44,344 nt of DNA from J084 sp964471405 (GCA_964471405.1 CAYYGH010000016.1:1-44344); one strand, 5' to 3'; positions 1 through 8,688 are shown, counted from the first letter of the stretch. A program made the numbers and translations. Notes: generated from the letters alone by a model not told the origin.

Positions 1-148
1 CCCAGAGCCGGAAGCCCCAGGGCTTGATCACCATGCAGCCGCGCACGCCGGAATGTTCGGCCATGTCGGCGCCGGTGATGACCGCCTGATACCAGTCCGC
101 GAAATTTTCAGCCCGGGTCACGGGCAGCGCATGCTTCACCTTGGCCAT
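1..148 (-). CDS. proS: Prolyl-tRNA synthetase, archaeal/eukaryotic-type (5' end only)
   Basis: Charges tRNA-Pro with proline in the cytoplasm. Only the first 49 codons lie in the window; the rest runs off the left edge. From the ATG at 148 the protein begins MAKVKHALPVTRAENF, then DWYQAVITGADMAEHS and VRGCMVIKPWGFRLW. This matches the N-terminus of the ProRS group found in archaea, eukaryotes and some bacteria such as Thermus (start MAKEKGLTPQSQDFSEWY, then VRGTIVVRPYGYAIWE). It does not match the common bacterial type, which opens like MRTSQYLLSTLKETPA. The start is chosen because homologues begin at this residue; the Shine-Dalgarno upstream is weak. The family call is firm for a fragment this short because the WY...GVRG..V.KP.G..LW pattern is diagnostic. 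Confidence 0.85.
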   Translation of the reverse strand, partial: MAKVKHALPVTRAENFADWYQAVITGADMAEHSGVRGCMVIKPWGFRLW

Positions 149-260
149 GGTCGTCTCGTTCCGATGCTTCGCTCACCTGGCATTCGAGCGAGCGGTGATA
201 GCCTTTGCGCGCGGGATTGGCAATCCGCAAGCGGGGCCTCCGCCTTGCAGCCGGCCGTAT

Positions 261-304
261 TTTGCAATCTGCGAGATCTTTTGAATATGCAAATAACTAT
301 GCAG
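261..304. promoter_or_regulatory. TGCAA-type motif cluster (possible LacI-family sites)
   Basis: Contains TTTGCAATC (261-269), AATATGCAA (284-292) and TATGCAG (299-304). AATATGCAA recurs exactly at 10695-10703 in the halogenase 2/GH97 promoter region, and TTTGCAA recurs at the other sugar-locus promoters. Here the sites lie about 115-155 bp upstream of proS with no sugar gene facing them, so their role is unclear. A promoter for proS may overlap them. Confidence 0.35.
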
Positions 305-515
305 CTCCCGCGTGATGAATTAACGAGGGCTTTACGATACAAGCTGCTGATGAAAGGATGAAAACGCTTTCTTCCCCCGGCTGGCACGACTCTTGAAGAA
401 TCAAGCATGCCTCGTGAGTGAGGCGTGGGAGCGGTCGCTTCGTCTCGACGACCCCCGGAAGCGGCCGTCTCCCGCCCTTCAAGACGCGATGCCTGTTGGG
501 CCGCCGGTTCCGATG

Positions 516-543
516 CCCCTTGCTCCCCTCCTCCCCCTCCCCC
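516..543 (-). other. Putative G-quadruplex motif
   Basis: On the minus strand this stretch carries four G runs (5, 5, 4 and 4 G) separated by loops of 1, 4 and 5 nt. On the plus strand these are C runs at 516-519, 525-528, 533-537 and 539-543. It begins about 55 nt after the halogenase 1 stop codon, so it would lie in that transcript's 3' UTR. It fits the canonical G4 pattern; function is inferred only. Confidence 0.5.
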
Positions 544-597
544 ACGGAGCCGGCGGCCCCATCGCATCGGGGGAATCGCGGAGGTCTTCGGTCACCT

Positions 598-2157
598 TCA
601 GTCTGCAGCCGCATGCGCATCCATGATGCGGGCAAGCGCCTGCTCATGGTCCGGCATGCGCCTTACGGCCCGCCGCAACCGTTCCCTGAGCTGGCCGAGA
701 TAGCCGAGCAGGCGCTCCATCGGCACGAGATCGGCGGCCGGATGCCAGCCGCGCGGCTGCACCCCCTGGCCCAGCAGAACCTGCAGCCAGGCGATTTCCG
801 TAAAGAGCTCGAGCGGATCGGGATAGATGCGGGCGGATTGGGCAAACAGCGCAATCCGCTCTGCCAGTCCTTCCGGCAGCGGCATCCCAGCCAGCTGGCG
901 CCAGAAGGGCTCGCTGCGGTCATTGCGGTGATAATGGAGGATCAGGAAGTCCCGGATGGCCTCCCACTCCTCGGCCGTGCGGCGATTGTATTCGGCCCGC
1001 AATGCCGCCTCGTCTTTTCCGCGCGGCCACATTTCGAGCAGCCTCTGCAGGCCCGACTGCACAAGATGGATCGAGGTCGATTCCAGCGGCTCAAGGAAGC
1101 CGGCGGCCAGCCCCAGCGCGACGACATTGGCCTCCCAGACGCGCTGCCTGCGCCCGGCCTTGAAGCGGATGAGGCGGGGCTCGCCCAGAAGCTCCCCGTC
1201 AAGCGCGGCCAGAAGAGCCCGCCTTGCCGCCTCCTCGTCCATCTCGGACGAGCAGTATACATATCCGTTGCCGATACGGTGGCGGAGCGGGATGCGCCAG
1301 CGCCAGCCGGCGGCATGGGCATGCGCCTCGGTATGGGCGGCAGGCGGACCGCGGCGGCGGGATCCCACGGCGAGCGCCGTATCGCAGGCCAGCCACTGCG
1401 ACCAGTCCACGAAGGGCACGGCAAGGGCCTGTCCGAGCAGCAGAGAGCGGAAGCCGGAACAGTCGATGAAGAAGTCGGCTTCGAGTCTGCGCCCATCATC
1501 CAGCCGCAGCGCCACCACCCGCCCGTCATGAGGATCGCGCTCGGCCGCCTGCATGAGGCCGGTCAGATGGCGCACGCCGGCCTCTTCCGCCTTCCGGCGC
1601 AGAAGACCGGCATAAAGGCCGGCATCGAAATGATAGGCCCAGCGCAGGCCCGTCAGACCCGGTGCAAGAGGTTCTTCCTGCGGCAGAAAGCGGCCGGCCG
1701 CGGCCGCCAGCGCATTGGGGGAATAGTCCCAGAAGGAGCCGGCCCGATCCGGCGCCGCCGCCCGCGCCCGCAGCCAGTAGTGATGAAAACCCACCTGCCC
1801 CAGCGCCACACCGATGTCGGAGAAGGCGTGAATGTAGGATTCGCCCGGCCTCCCCCAGCCGATGAAGCGGATGCCGAGCTTGATGGTGCCCTCGCTGGCC
1901 GCCAGCAGCTCGGCATCCGTGATGCCGAGAAAGCGGTTGAGGTGCCGGATCTGGGGGATGGTGGCCTCGCCCACGCCCACCGTCCCGATCGCAGGCGATT
2001 CCAGCAGGCTGACATGGACAAGCGGCCCCAGCCCCCTGGCCAGCACGGCCGCCGCCATCCATCCGGCCGTCCCGCCCCCGAGCACGAGAACCCGCATGGG
2101 CCGGCCCAGGCCCGTGGCGGACCGGATGTCGGCATCATCACCAGGCCTGTCCGTCAT
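598..2157 (-). CDS. Flavin-dependent tryptophan-halogenase-like protein 1
   Basis: FAD-dependent halogenase-fold protein, 519 aa, no signal peptide. Visible motifs are the FAD-binding GGGTAGW (residues 27-33), VGVGEATIP (about 61-68), TIKLGIRFIGW with a Lys at 93 that probably corresponds to the catalytic Lys79 of PrnA, the halogenase hallmark GWRWRIPL (WxWxIP) and FLEPLESTSIHLVQ, matching the conserved FLEPLESTGI segment. Known family members halogenate tryptophan or indole using reduced FAD; many relatives encoded beside TonB receptors have no proven substrate. The gene follows the TonB-dependent receptor on the same strand after 202 bp that contain a strong hairpin. The start at 2157 is chosen for a GGGGGAGG Shine-Dalgarno and for the short distance to the Rossmann motif. 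Substrate is unknown; a role in sensing or modifying a sugar-locus product is speculation. Confidence 0.85.
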   Translation of the reverse strand: MTDRPGDDADIRSATGLGRPMRVLVLGGGTAGWMAAAVLARGLGPLVHVSLLESPAIGTVGVGEATIPQIRHLNRFLGITDAELLAASEGTIKLGIRFIGWGRPGESYIHAFSDIGVALGQVGFHHYWLRARAAAPDRAGSFWDYSPNALAAAAGRFLPQEEPLAPGLTGLRWAYHFDAGLYAGLLRRKAEEAGVRHLTGLMQAAERDPHDGRVVALRLDDGRRLEADFFIDCSGFRSLLLGQALAVPFVDWSQWLACDTALAVGSRRRGPPAAHTEAHAHAAGWRWRIPLRHRIGNGYVYCSSEMDEEAARRALLAALDGELLGEPRLIRFKAGRRQRVWEANVVALGLAAGFLEPLESTSIHLVQSGLQRLLEMWPRGKDEAALRAEYNRRTAEEWEAIRDFLILHYHRNDRSEPFWRQLAGMPLPEGLAERIALFAQSARIYPDPLELFTEIAWLQVLLGQGVQPRGWHPAADLVPMERLLGYLGQLRERLRRAVRRMPDHEQALARIMDAHAAAD

Positions 2158-2285
2158 CACCACCGCCTCCCCCTTCCCATGCGCCCGGCAAGAGTGGCCC
2201 GCGGCCTTCCGCCCCGCCGGCCCGCAGCGGGCCTTCCTGCCCGCTCCCGCCAGCCTACTCCCGGCCGGGCGGATCCGCAAAGCGG

Positions 2286-2317
2286 GCAGCCCGCCGATCG
2301 CGGGACCGGCGGGCTGC
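2286..2317 (-). terminator. Intercistronic hairpin between receptor and halogenase 1
   Basis: Perfect 11-bp inverted repeat: GCAGCCCGCCG (2286-2296) and CGGCGGGCTGC (2307-2317) with a 10-nt loop, 43 nt downstream of the receptor stop codon. Only a short T run (CTTT) follows. It may be a partial terminator or an mRNA-stabilising end that sets receptor expression above halogenase expression. Confidence 0.5.
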
Positions 2318-2359
2318 TGACATCAGGTCGCGGCCGGAGCGCATGCCGGCGCCGTCTCG

Positions 2360-5224
2360 TCAGAAGCTGTAGGACGCGCCGAAAAGATAGGTGCGCGAGA
2401 AACTCTGATGATCGATCACCAGCCGCGGATCGGGCTCCTGGAATGTCACGAAGGGCTCATTGGTCAGATTGTTGGCCTGGGCCAGCAATGTGAGCCCCTT
2501 GAGCGGCCCGCTTTCGAAGGTATAGCTGATCTGCGCATCGATCACCGATTCGGACTTGACGGTGCGCAGGATGCGGGTCGCACTGATACCGGCCACCTCG
2601 CCCAGGAACTTGGTGCGATAGCGATGGCTCACGCGCGCCTGAAAGCCCGACTTTTCATAATAGACCGTGGAGTTGACCACCCATTTCGACAATCCGGGCA
2701 CGGTCACGGGATCCGGATTGTCGCCCAGGATCACCTTGCTGTCGGTGTAGGAGGCGGACAGGATCACGCCGAATCCCTCCAGGGGCGCCGCCACCACCTC
2801 GAAGGGCAGGGTCAGCGTGCCCTCCACGCCCTTGATGTTGCCATGGCCATTGTTCGTCGGGCCGGAGACGATGCCAAGCGGCGTGCCCAGCATCGCCTGC
2901 TGCTCGGGGGTCAGGAAGTCGGGAATGAAGGCTGAAAAGTCGAACAGGAAGGCATCGTTCGGATTGATGAAATCCTGCAGATCCTTGTAGAAGCCGGCGA
3001 TCGCGATATAGCCCGCACCATCGGCGAAATAGTGCTCGAACGACAGATCTACCTGATTGGAGATGGTGGGCTTGAGCCGCGGATTGCCGCCACTTGCGCT
3101 GAAGAAGGCCTGGTTGGGATCCGTTGAGGTCAGCCGCGTGAAATTGGCGGACAGCGCAAGCGAGGCATTCAGCTGATCCATCCGCGCGCGGGCGAGGGTG
3201 CGCGCCGCGCCGAAGCGGATCTGGGTGTTCTCGTCAAGCCGCAGGATGAGATTGAGACTTGGCAGGAAACGCCAGTACTTGTCGCCATCCTTGACGGGGA
3301 TGAAGTCCCCTTCCGCCGTGCCGGCCCCCACTTCGGCGCCCGCCACGCGGAAGCCTTCGGAGGACTGGTCGGTGTAGACCGCCTGGACGCCCACGTTGCC
3401 GACGAGCTCCAGCCCGCCGACAAGGGTATTGATGTCCCATTTGGTAAAGGCCACCAGCACGTCCTCGCGCACGGACCAGTCCTGCGGGACATTGAAGGAG
3501 GACAGCTGGATCGGCACCGGCACATAGACGTTGCGCAGCAGATAGAGCGGATCATAGGTCACCTGCGCCGGAATGCCGAGGAATTTGAGCCCCGTGGTCT
3601 TCTTGAGCAGGGCGGCTTCGGGAATCGGCAGGCTTGTCGGTCCGCCGAGGGTGAGGAAGTTCTGGGCGATCCGCCGCTTCTTGTCGCGCCGCGACAGATC
3701 GATGCCGATCGTCGCCTTGTCAAAGACCGAGCTGTCCAGGAAACGGTCCGCCATGAACCGCAGATGGGTCAGCTCGTCGCTGGTCTTGGGCGCGTTGATG
3801 AAGCCCGCCTGGGTGAGCGGATTGGGCTTGGCGCCGCCGCCCCAGCCCTGCGGGTCGGTCAGCACGAACAGCGAGGTATCCGCATAATCCAGCGTGGGAT
3901 CATAGGTGAACACGCCATTCTTCTGCTGATGGAAGCCGAGGGTATCGGTCGCGCCCGTGCCGGCCGGACCGGTGCCGGAATAGGATTCGAGCAGGCGGTC
4001 CTTGCGATCGGCCCGCGAATAGCTGATGTCGGTCTCAAATCCCCAGTCTTCCGCAAAGTCGTAGCGCAGATTCCAGCCGACATTGAACAGGTCGGCGTTG
4101 CGATCATTGCGATCGTTGCGCATCACGCCCTTCACGCCGGCGAATGCGCCATCGGTGATCAGGCCGTCCCGGGCCGTATAGCCGGGCTGCAGCTGGGCGG
4201 CCGACCAGAACAGGGGGAATTCGATCCCGCGCAGGATCTGGGTCTCGTCGAAATGCGAATAGGAAATGTCGAGAGTGGTGTGCAGCGTGTCGCTGGGTGC
4301 GAACTCGATGGTCCCGAGGGTGCCGATGCGGTCCAGATCGTCCGACTTCACGAAGGGCTTCGACCCGCCGAGCACGAGATTGCCGTCAGGAGCGGTGGGG
4401 TAGCCCCAGGCGTTGAACTGCTCGATCTGGGTCGGGGTGGACTGGATAGCCACGCCGAGCGTGATCCCCAGGCGGTCGTCCATGAACTGGTCGATGTAGG
4501 TGGCGCCCACGCGGTAGCCGAGAGCGGAGGCGTCCGGATTGAGCGAGCCGTCCTCATTCAGCTCGGCACGGGCGATCGCCGTCAGCCGCCGATGACCGAA
4601 GGCGAGCGGACGGATGGTCCGCAGATCCACGGTGCCGGCCAGACCCTGACCGATGAGAGTGGCATCCGGAGTCTTGTAGACGACGACCCCTCCCAGCAGC
4701 TCGGCCGGATACTGGTCGAACTCGACGCCGCGATTGTCGCTGGTCGTCACCTGTTCACGACCGTTCAGGAGAGCGGTGCTGAAGTCCGGGCCCAGCCCGC
4801 GGATGCTGATCACCTGGGCGCGACCTTCCAGACGCTGGGCGGCCAGACCGGGCAGCCGGGCCAGGGTCTCGCCGATGCTCACGTCCGGCAGCTTGCCGAT
4901 GTCCTCGGCCGAGACCGCCTCGATGATCGAGGTGGACATCTTCTTCAGCTCGATCGCCCGCTCGATACTCGGCCGGAAGCCGCGCACGACGATCTCCTCG
5001 ATCGCCGGCTTTTCCTCCTTGCGTTCGCGATCCTCGCTTTCTCCGGCCTTTTTGCCCCCGGCCCGATCCTGATTCCGGGCGGCCTCCTGCAGCGGCGCAA
5101 GGGCATCCGCCTCCCACCCCGCGGGCGCGGCGCCGGCGGGCGCGGCGCCGGCATCGATCAGCGTCAGAATCGCCACGCCCGACACGCAGGCAAGCAAGCG
5201 ACCCGGATTTCTGCGATTCGCCAT
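2360..5224 (-). CDS. TonB-dependent outer-membrane receptor
   Basis: Outer-membrane, proton-motive-force-driven importer, 954 aa, in the size range of the Caulobacter/Xanthomonas-type sugar receptors. It shows a signal peptide (MANRRNPGRLLACVSGVAIL), an Ala/Gly/charged linker, a TonB-box-like EEIVV at 76-80, and a plug domain with LPDVSIGETLARLPG, ISIRGLGPDFSTALLNGRE and GGVVVYKTPDA. A long beta-barrel follows, ending in LFGASYSF with the terminal Phe typical of barrel assembly. The start at 5224 follows GGGAGGAGAG; an upstream in-frame start at 5248 is less likely. Divergent to a GH13 alpha-glucosidase and upstream of a halogenase, it most likely takes up maltodextrins or cyclodextrins. Substrate is inferred from context only. 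Confidence 0.93.
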   Translation of the reverse strand: MANRRNPGRLLACVSGVAILTLIDAGAAPAGAAPAGWEADALAPLQEAARNQDRAGGKKAGESEDRERKEEKPAIEEIVVRGFRPSIERAIELKKMSTSIIEAVSAEDIGKLPDVSIGETLARLPGLAAQRLEGRAQVISIRGLGPDFSTALLNGREQVTTSDNRGVEFDQYPAELLGGVVVYKTPDATLIGQGLAGTVDLRTIRPLAFGHRRLTAIARAELNEDGSLNPDASALGYRVGATYIDQFMDDRLGITLGVAIQSTPTQIEQFNAWGYPTAPDGNLVLGGSKPFVKSDDLDRIGTLGTIEFAPSDTLHTTLDISYSHFDETQILRGIEFPLFWSAAQLQPGYTARDGLITDGAFAGVKGVMRNDRNDRNADLFNVGWNLRYDFAEDWGFETDISYSRADRKDRLLESYSGTGPAGTGATDTLGFHQQKNGVFTYDPTLDYADTSLFVLTDPQGWGGGAKPNPLTQAGFINAPKTSDELTHLRFMADRFLDSSVFDKATIGIDLSRRDKKRRIAQNFLTLGGPTSLPIPEAALLKKTTGLKFLGIPAQVTYDPLYLLRNVYVPVPIQLSSFNVPQDWSVREDVLVAFTKWDINTLVGGLELVGNVGVQAVYTDQSSEGFRVAGAEVGAGTAEGDFIPVKDGDKYWRFLPSLNLILRLDENTQIRFGAARTLARARMDQLNASLALSANFTRLTSTDPNQAFFSASGGNPRLKPTISNQVDLSFEHYFADGAGYIAIAGFYKDLQDFINPNDAFLFDFSAFIPDFLTPEQQAMLGTPLGIVSGPTNNGHGNIKGVEGTLTLPFEVVAAPLEGFGVILSASYTDSKVILGDNPDPVTVPGLSKWVVNSTVYYEKSGFQARVSHRYRTKFLGEVAGISATRILRTVKSESVIDAQISYTFESGPLKGLTLLAQANNLTNEPFVTFQEPDPRLVIDHQSFSRTYLFGASYSF

Positions 5225-5413
5225 CGGTTCTCTCCTCCCTGACACCACGGTTCAGCCCGCACCCGACGGGCTGCAGACCCGCGCGACCGATTCCCCGTCC
5301 TTGATCGGGGCGGACGGCCCGCCGGTGCCGCCCTTCCTCCTGGCTCGGGCGCGGGCGCGGGCCCTTCCAGCCGGGGCATCGGCCGGTCACGCATTTGCAT
5401 TCATACCGTCATA

Positions 5414-5436
5414 TTGCTGCAAATTGCAAGAGCAAA
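5414..5436. promoter_or_regulatory. Putative LacI-family operator, receptor side
   Basis: Contains the near-palindrome TGCAAATTGCA (5418-5428), repeated exactly at 10830-10840 in front of the GH97 gene. It overlaps the predicted -35 of the receptor promoter, a position suited to repression. Confidence 0.5.
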
Positions 5437-5626
5437 ATGCCTTCATTCAAGGCAGGCTGCCGCCGACCGCCTCCTGCGCCGGGATGGTGGCCCCGCGCGC
5501 GGTTGACCGCAGCCTTCATTGCCGACACGCGATATTTGCCTGAATATACACGAAATTTTGGCGATTTTCCGCCCCTTCTCCACCGACCCATCCCGCCCTT
5601 TTCTCTTGTGGAGTGGCGCAACGGTT

Positions 5627-5644
5627 TGCAAGAAATCTCTTGCA
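5627..5644. promoter_or_regulatory. Putative LacI-family operator, glucosidase side
   Basis: TGCAAGAAATCTCTTGCA is an 18-bp dyad with perfect 7-bp arms (TGCAAGA/TCTTGCA) and a 4-bp centre. It is followed by TTGCAAAAA at 5648-5656. Both words, TTTGCAAGA and TTGCAAAAA, recur at 20391-20399 and 20423-20431 upstream of the amylase. It lies about 90-105 bp before the glucosidase start, where a promoter is expected. Confidence 0.55.
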
Positions 5645-5733
5645 TAATTGCAAAAAGACGGCAAAACTGATGCAGCGGATGGTAACGGATGCCGACTCGG
5701 GCCCGGCTCAAGAAGGCATCGCAAGGACCACGG

Positions 5734-7407
5734 ATGACCGGATCGCGGAAAGGGGAAAGCGTGGCGCAGGCAGAGCGGCAGAAGCAGGAGACCGGCGAAT
5801 GGTGGCGCGGGGCCGTAATCTATCAGGTCTATCCCCGCAGCTTCCGCGATTCCAACGGCGATGGAATCGGCGATCTGCCCGGTCTGCGCGCCGGGCTCGA
5901 TCACATTGCCTCGCTTGGGGTGGATGCGATCTGGCTGTCGCCCTTCTTCGTCTCGCCCATGCATGATGGCGGCTATGACGTCTCGGATCACTGCGATGTG
6001 GACCCGATCTTCGGCACGCTCGCCGATTTCGACGGTCTGCTTGCCGATGCGCATGCCCGCGGCATCCGCGTGATCATCGATCAGGTCTACTCCCACACCT
6101 CTTCCGCCCATCCCTGGTTTCAGGAAGCCCGCCGCAGCCGCAGCGCGAACCGGGCGGACTGGTATGTCTTCGCCGATCCGCGCCCGGACGGGACACCGCC
6201 CAACAACTGGCAGTCCCTGTTCAAGGGTGCGGCCTGGAGCTGGTGTGCCGAGCGGCGGCAATACTATCTCCACAATTTTCTGGCTGAACAGCCGGATCTC
6301 AATCTGCATCATCCGGACGTGCGGGCGGCCATCCGCGAGATTGCCCGCTTCTGGCTGGCACGCGGTGTCGACGGGTTCCGGCTCGATGCGGTCAACTTCT
6401 ACTGTCATGACAGACAGCTGCGCGACAATCCCCCCGCCGGCGTGGCCGCAGCCGATCGGCCGTATGACTACCAGCGCCATCTCTACAACCGGTCACAGCC
6501 GGAAAGTCTGGGCGTGGTGGAAGAGCTGCGGGCGCTGGCGGACGAATTCGACGACCGTTTCCTCGTCGCCGAGGTGGGGGACAACGCGCCGATCAGCGAA
6601 ACCATCGCCTATGCCTGGTCCGGCCGGCCGCGCCGCTGCCACAGCGCCTATGACTTCGCCTTCCTCAACGGCCCCCGCATTTCCGCCGACCAGGTTCATG
6701 CGGCGGTCCTTGCGTGGAACGAAAGCGGGGGGGCGGCCTGGCCGTCCTGGGCCTTCAGCAATCATGACGTCCCGCGGGTCGTCAGCCGCTGGGCGGCCAG
6801 CGAGACGGAGGAAGAGGATCCGCGCTTTGCCTCCATGCTCAATGCGCTCCTCATGGGCCTGAAGGGCACGATCTTCCTCTATCAGGGCCAGGAGCTCGGC
6901 CTCCCCCAGGCGCGTCTTGCCCGCGAGGACCTGCGCGACCCCGAGGCCATCGCCAACTGGCCGGCCACCCTGGGGCGCGACGGCGCCCGGACGCCGATCC
7001 CCTGGGAGCCGGAAGGCGAATACGGCGGCTTTTCCGACGTCCGTCCCTGGCTGCCCCTTGATCCCCGCCATCGCGCACGCGCGATCGCCCGCCAGGAGAC
7101 GGATCCCCGCTCGGTACTGGCCGTCACCCGGGCGCTCATCGCCTTGCGGCGCCGGCAGCCCGCCCTGCGGCATGGAGACTACGCCGCGATCACCGAGGCC
7201 CCGGCACCCCTTGTCGCCTTCACCCGCACGGATGGGGCCACGAGCCTTCTGTGCCTCGTCAATCCGGGAGAGGCGCCCTGTGACTGGCGTGCGCCGGATC
7301 TCGTCCGCCGCTGGCGGCACCCCCTGCTGGCCGCAGAAGGGGTGCGGCTGGATGCGGAGCGCTATGTGCTGCCCGCCTATGGCTGGGCCTTTCTGGCCGC
7401 CGCGTGA
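5734..7407 (+). CDS. Cytoplasmic GH13 alpha-glucosidase (GH13_23-like)
   Basis: Hydrolyses alpha-1,4 or related linkages in maltose and short maltodextrins in the cytoplasm; 557 aa with no signal peptide. The four GH13 regions are visible: DQVYSHTS, GFRLDAVNF with nucleophile Asp218, VAEVGD with acid/base Glu280 and FSNHD with the transition-state Asp345. The opening WWRGAVIYQVYPRSFRDSNGDGIGDLPG is typical of oligo-1,6-glucosidase/alpha-glucosidase enzymes, and GFRLDAVNFY suggests subfamily 23 as in Halomonas and Caulobacterales. Start is uncertain: ATG 5734 follows AAGGA, GTG 5761 follows AAAGGGGAAAGC, and ATG 5689 has no clear Shine-Dalgarno. It is divergent from the receptor and convergent with the LacI gene. 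Confidence 0.92.
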   Translation: MTGSRKGESVAQAERQKQETGEWWRGAVIYQVYPRSFRDSNGDGIGDLPGLRAGLDHIASLGVDAIWLSPFFVSPMHDGGYDVSDHCDVDPIFGTLADFDGLLADAHARGIRVIIDQVYSHTSSAHPWFQEARRSRSANRADWYVFADPRPDGTPPNNWQSLFKGAAWSWCAERRQYYLHNFLAEQPDLNLHHPDVRAAIREIARFWLARGVDGFRLDAVNFYCHDRQLRDNPPAGVAAADRPYDYQRHLYNRSQPESLGVVEELRALADEFDDRFLVAEVGDNAPISETIAYAWSGRPRRCHSAYDFAFLNGPRISADQVHAAVLAWNESGGAAWPSWAFSNHDVPRVVSRWAASETEEEDPRFASMLNALLMGLKGTIFLYQGQELGLPQARLAREDLRDPEAIANWPATLGRDGARTPIPWEPEGEYGGFSDVRPWLPLDPRHRARAIARQETDPRSVLAVTRALIALRRRQPALRHGDYAAITEAPAPLVAFTRTDGATSLLCLVNPGEAPCDWRAPDLVRRWRHPLLAAEGVRLDAERYVLPAYGWAFLAAA

Positions 7408-7457
7408 CCGCCGCCACCGGAAATCCGCTCCACCAGCAGAAGAGCTTGCACGCAGAC

Positions 7458-7477
7458 GCCTCGCCCGGGGGAGAGGC
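7458..7477. terminator. Weak hairpin between convergent glucosidase and lacI genes
   Basis: GCCTC (7458-7462) and GAGGC (7473-7477) form a 5-bp stem with a 10-nt loop in the 165-bp convergent gap. No T tract follows, so an intrinsic terminator is only possible. Confidence 0.2.
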
Positions 7478-7572
7478 CGAGCAGCGGGCAAGCGCGCGGA
7501 TCCGGCCCGTCCTGCTCCAGCCCGTGCCCTGATTCCCGATCCCTTTGTGCGCCTGCCGGCTGCGGCCTATCA

Positions 7573-8688
7573 TCAGGCTCCGCAGGATTCGCGCACGATC
7601 AGCTCGGTCGGCAGGCATTCGGAGGCCACCGTTTCGCCACGCAGCAGGGCCAGCAGCTTGCGCAGCAGCAGACGGCCTCCCAGGGTCACATTCTGCCGGA
7701 TGGTGGTGAGCGCCGGGCTTGCATAGGCGGCAAGCTGGATATCATCATAGCCCACGACCGCCAGATCCTCGGGCACCGACAGTCCCCGCCGCTTTGCTCC
7801 CTGGATGATGCCGAGCGCCAGAAGGTCCGAAGCCGCCACCACGGCATCCACGCCCGTCTCGGCATCGATCAGCCGCTGGATGGCCTCCATGCCGGAATCA
7901 AGACCGAGGTCGGCCGTCACGAAAAGCGCGGGGTCGAAGGCCACCCCCGCCTCCTCGAGGGCCGAGCGATAGCCCTGAAAGCGCAAGGCGATCTCGGGGG
8001 CTTCCGTGTTGCCGATGAAGGCGACGCGACGGCGGCCGAGACGCAGAAGATGACGGGTTGCCCGTTCGCCACCGCGACGATTGTCGCTGCCGACCGTCAC
8101 ATAGCGCTGGTCCGGCAGTTCGGCACCCCAGACGACGAAGGGAATGCCCCGGTCATGATAGGCATTGAGATAGCGGTGAATCGTGCTCTGTCCCAGAAAG
8201 ATCACGCCGTCCGTGCGGCGATGTTCGAGGATCTCAAGCGTGCCCACCTCGTCGGCCGGCATGATGTGCGAGATCAGCAGATCACAGTCATGCTGCATGG
8301 CGCTGTCGGCCAGCGCGCCGAGCAGTTCCAGAAGGAAGGGATCGGACACCCGCCGGTCACGGCCCTGGGGTGGCGGCACCACGACGGACAGCGCCGGCGT
8401 GCGGCCGAGCTCCTGTGAGCGCGCGGCGGTGCGCCCCCGGAAATCATGCATGCGGGCAAGCTGAAAGATGCGGCGCTTCGTCGCCTCGGCGACGAGCGGG
8501 CTGTCTCTGAGGGCGCGCGAGACGGTGGAAACCGACACGCCGGCAATCCGTGCAAGATCCTCAAGGCGATAGAGGCGGCGGCCCCGCCCCCCGTCCGCTT
8601 CCGAGTGCCGGGAGGCCTGCGGGGGTGCCTCCTGCCTTTGCCCGTCCTCTCCTTCTGCCGGAGCCGATGTCCGGGGCCGGTCGTCCAC
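7573..8688 (-). CDS. LacI-family transcriptional repressor
   Basis: Sugar-responsive DNA-binding regulator, 371 aa. After a 39-residue Gln/Arg-rich N-terminal extension comes the LacI helix-turn-helix YRLEDLARIAGVSVSTVSRALRDS (about 40-63), a hinge, and a periplasmic-binding-protein-like effector domain with VGSDNRRGG, FIGNTEAPEIALRFQGY and VVGYDDIQLAAYASPALTTI. The GTG start at 8688 is chosen because GGGAGAAGGATC precedes it; longer in-frame options lack a site. It sits inside the alpha-glucan locus, convergent with the glucosidase and downstream of halogenase 2. It is therefore the likely controller of the TTGCAA-type sites at the locus promoters, with a maltodextrin-type inducer (inference). 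Confidence 0.93.
   Translation of the reverse strand: MDDRPRTSAPAEGEDGQRQEAPPQASRHSEADGGRGRRLYRLEDLARIAGVSVSTVSRALRDSPLVAEATKRRIFQLARMHDFRGRTAARSQELGRTPALSVVVPPPQGRDRRVSDPFLLELLGALADSAMQHDCDLLISHIMPADEVGTLEILEHRRTDGVIFLGQSTIHRYLNAYHDRGIPFVVWGAELPDQRYVTVGSDNRRGGERATRHLLRLGRRRVAFIGNTEAPEIALRFQGYRSALEEAGVAFDPALFVTADLGLDSGMEAIQRLIDAETGVDAVVAASDLLALGIIQGAKRRGLSVPEDLAVVGYDDIQLAAYASPALTTIRQNVTLGGRLLLRKLLALLRGETVASECLPTELIVRESCGA

Larger units (their letters stand above)
149..597. other. Intergenic region between proS and halogenase 1, no gene seen
   Basis: 449 bp without a convincing gene. It holds the presumed proS promoter/leader (minus strand), a TGCAA-type motif cluster at 261-304, a small dyad CTTGAAGAATCAAG at 392-405, and a polypyrimidine tract at 516-543 that reads as a four-run G-quadruplex motif on the minus strand. 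Short open frames here have no recognisable protein character. Confidence 0.6.
5225..5733. promoter_or_regulatory. Divergent promoter region, receptor / alpha-glucosidase
   Basis: 509 bp without a gene. It separates the minus-strand receptor from the plus-strand glucosidase and carries two TGCAA motif clusters, at 5391-5436 and 5625-5656. On the minus strand TTGCAA (plus 5424-5429), an 18-bp spacer and TATGAA (plus 5400-5405) form a plausible -35/-10 pair for the receptor, overlapping one motif cluster. Confidence 0.5.

Noticed and set aside
418..2493. 691-codon plus-strand open frame opposite halogenase 1
   Set aside because: Low-complexity Arg/Pro/Gly translation with no domain, fully antisense to a gene with clear motifs; a by-product of high GC.
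3764..5242. 492-codon plus-strand open frame opposite the TonB receptor
   Set aside because: No recognisable protein features; antisense shadow of the receptor.
5301..5543. Small plus-strand open frames in the receptor/glucosidase intergenic region
   Set aside because: They run across the operator and promoter region, with no ribosome site or protein-like composition.
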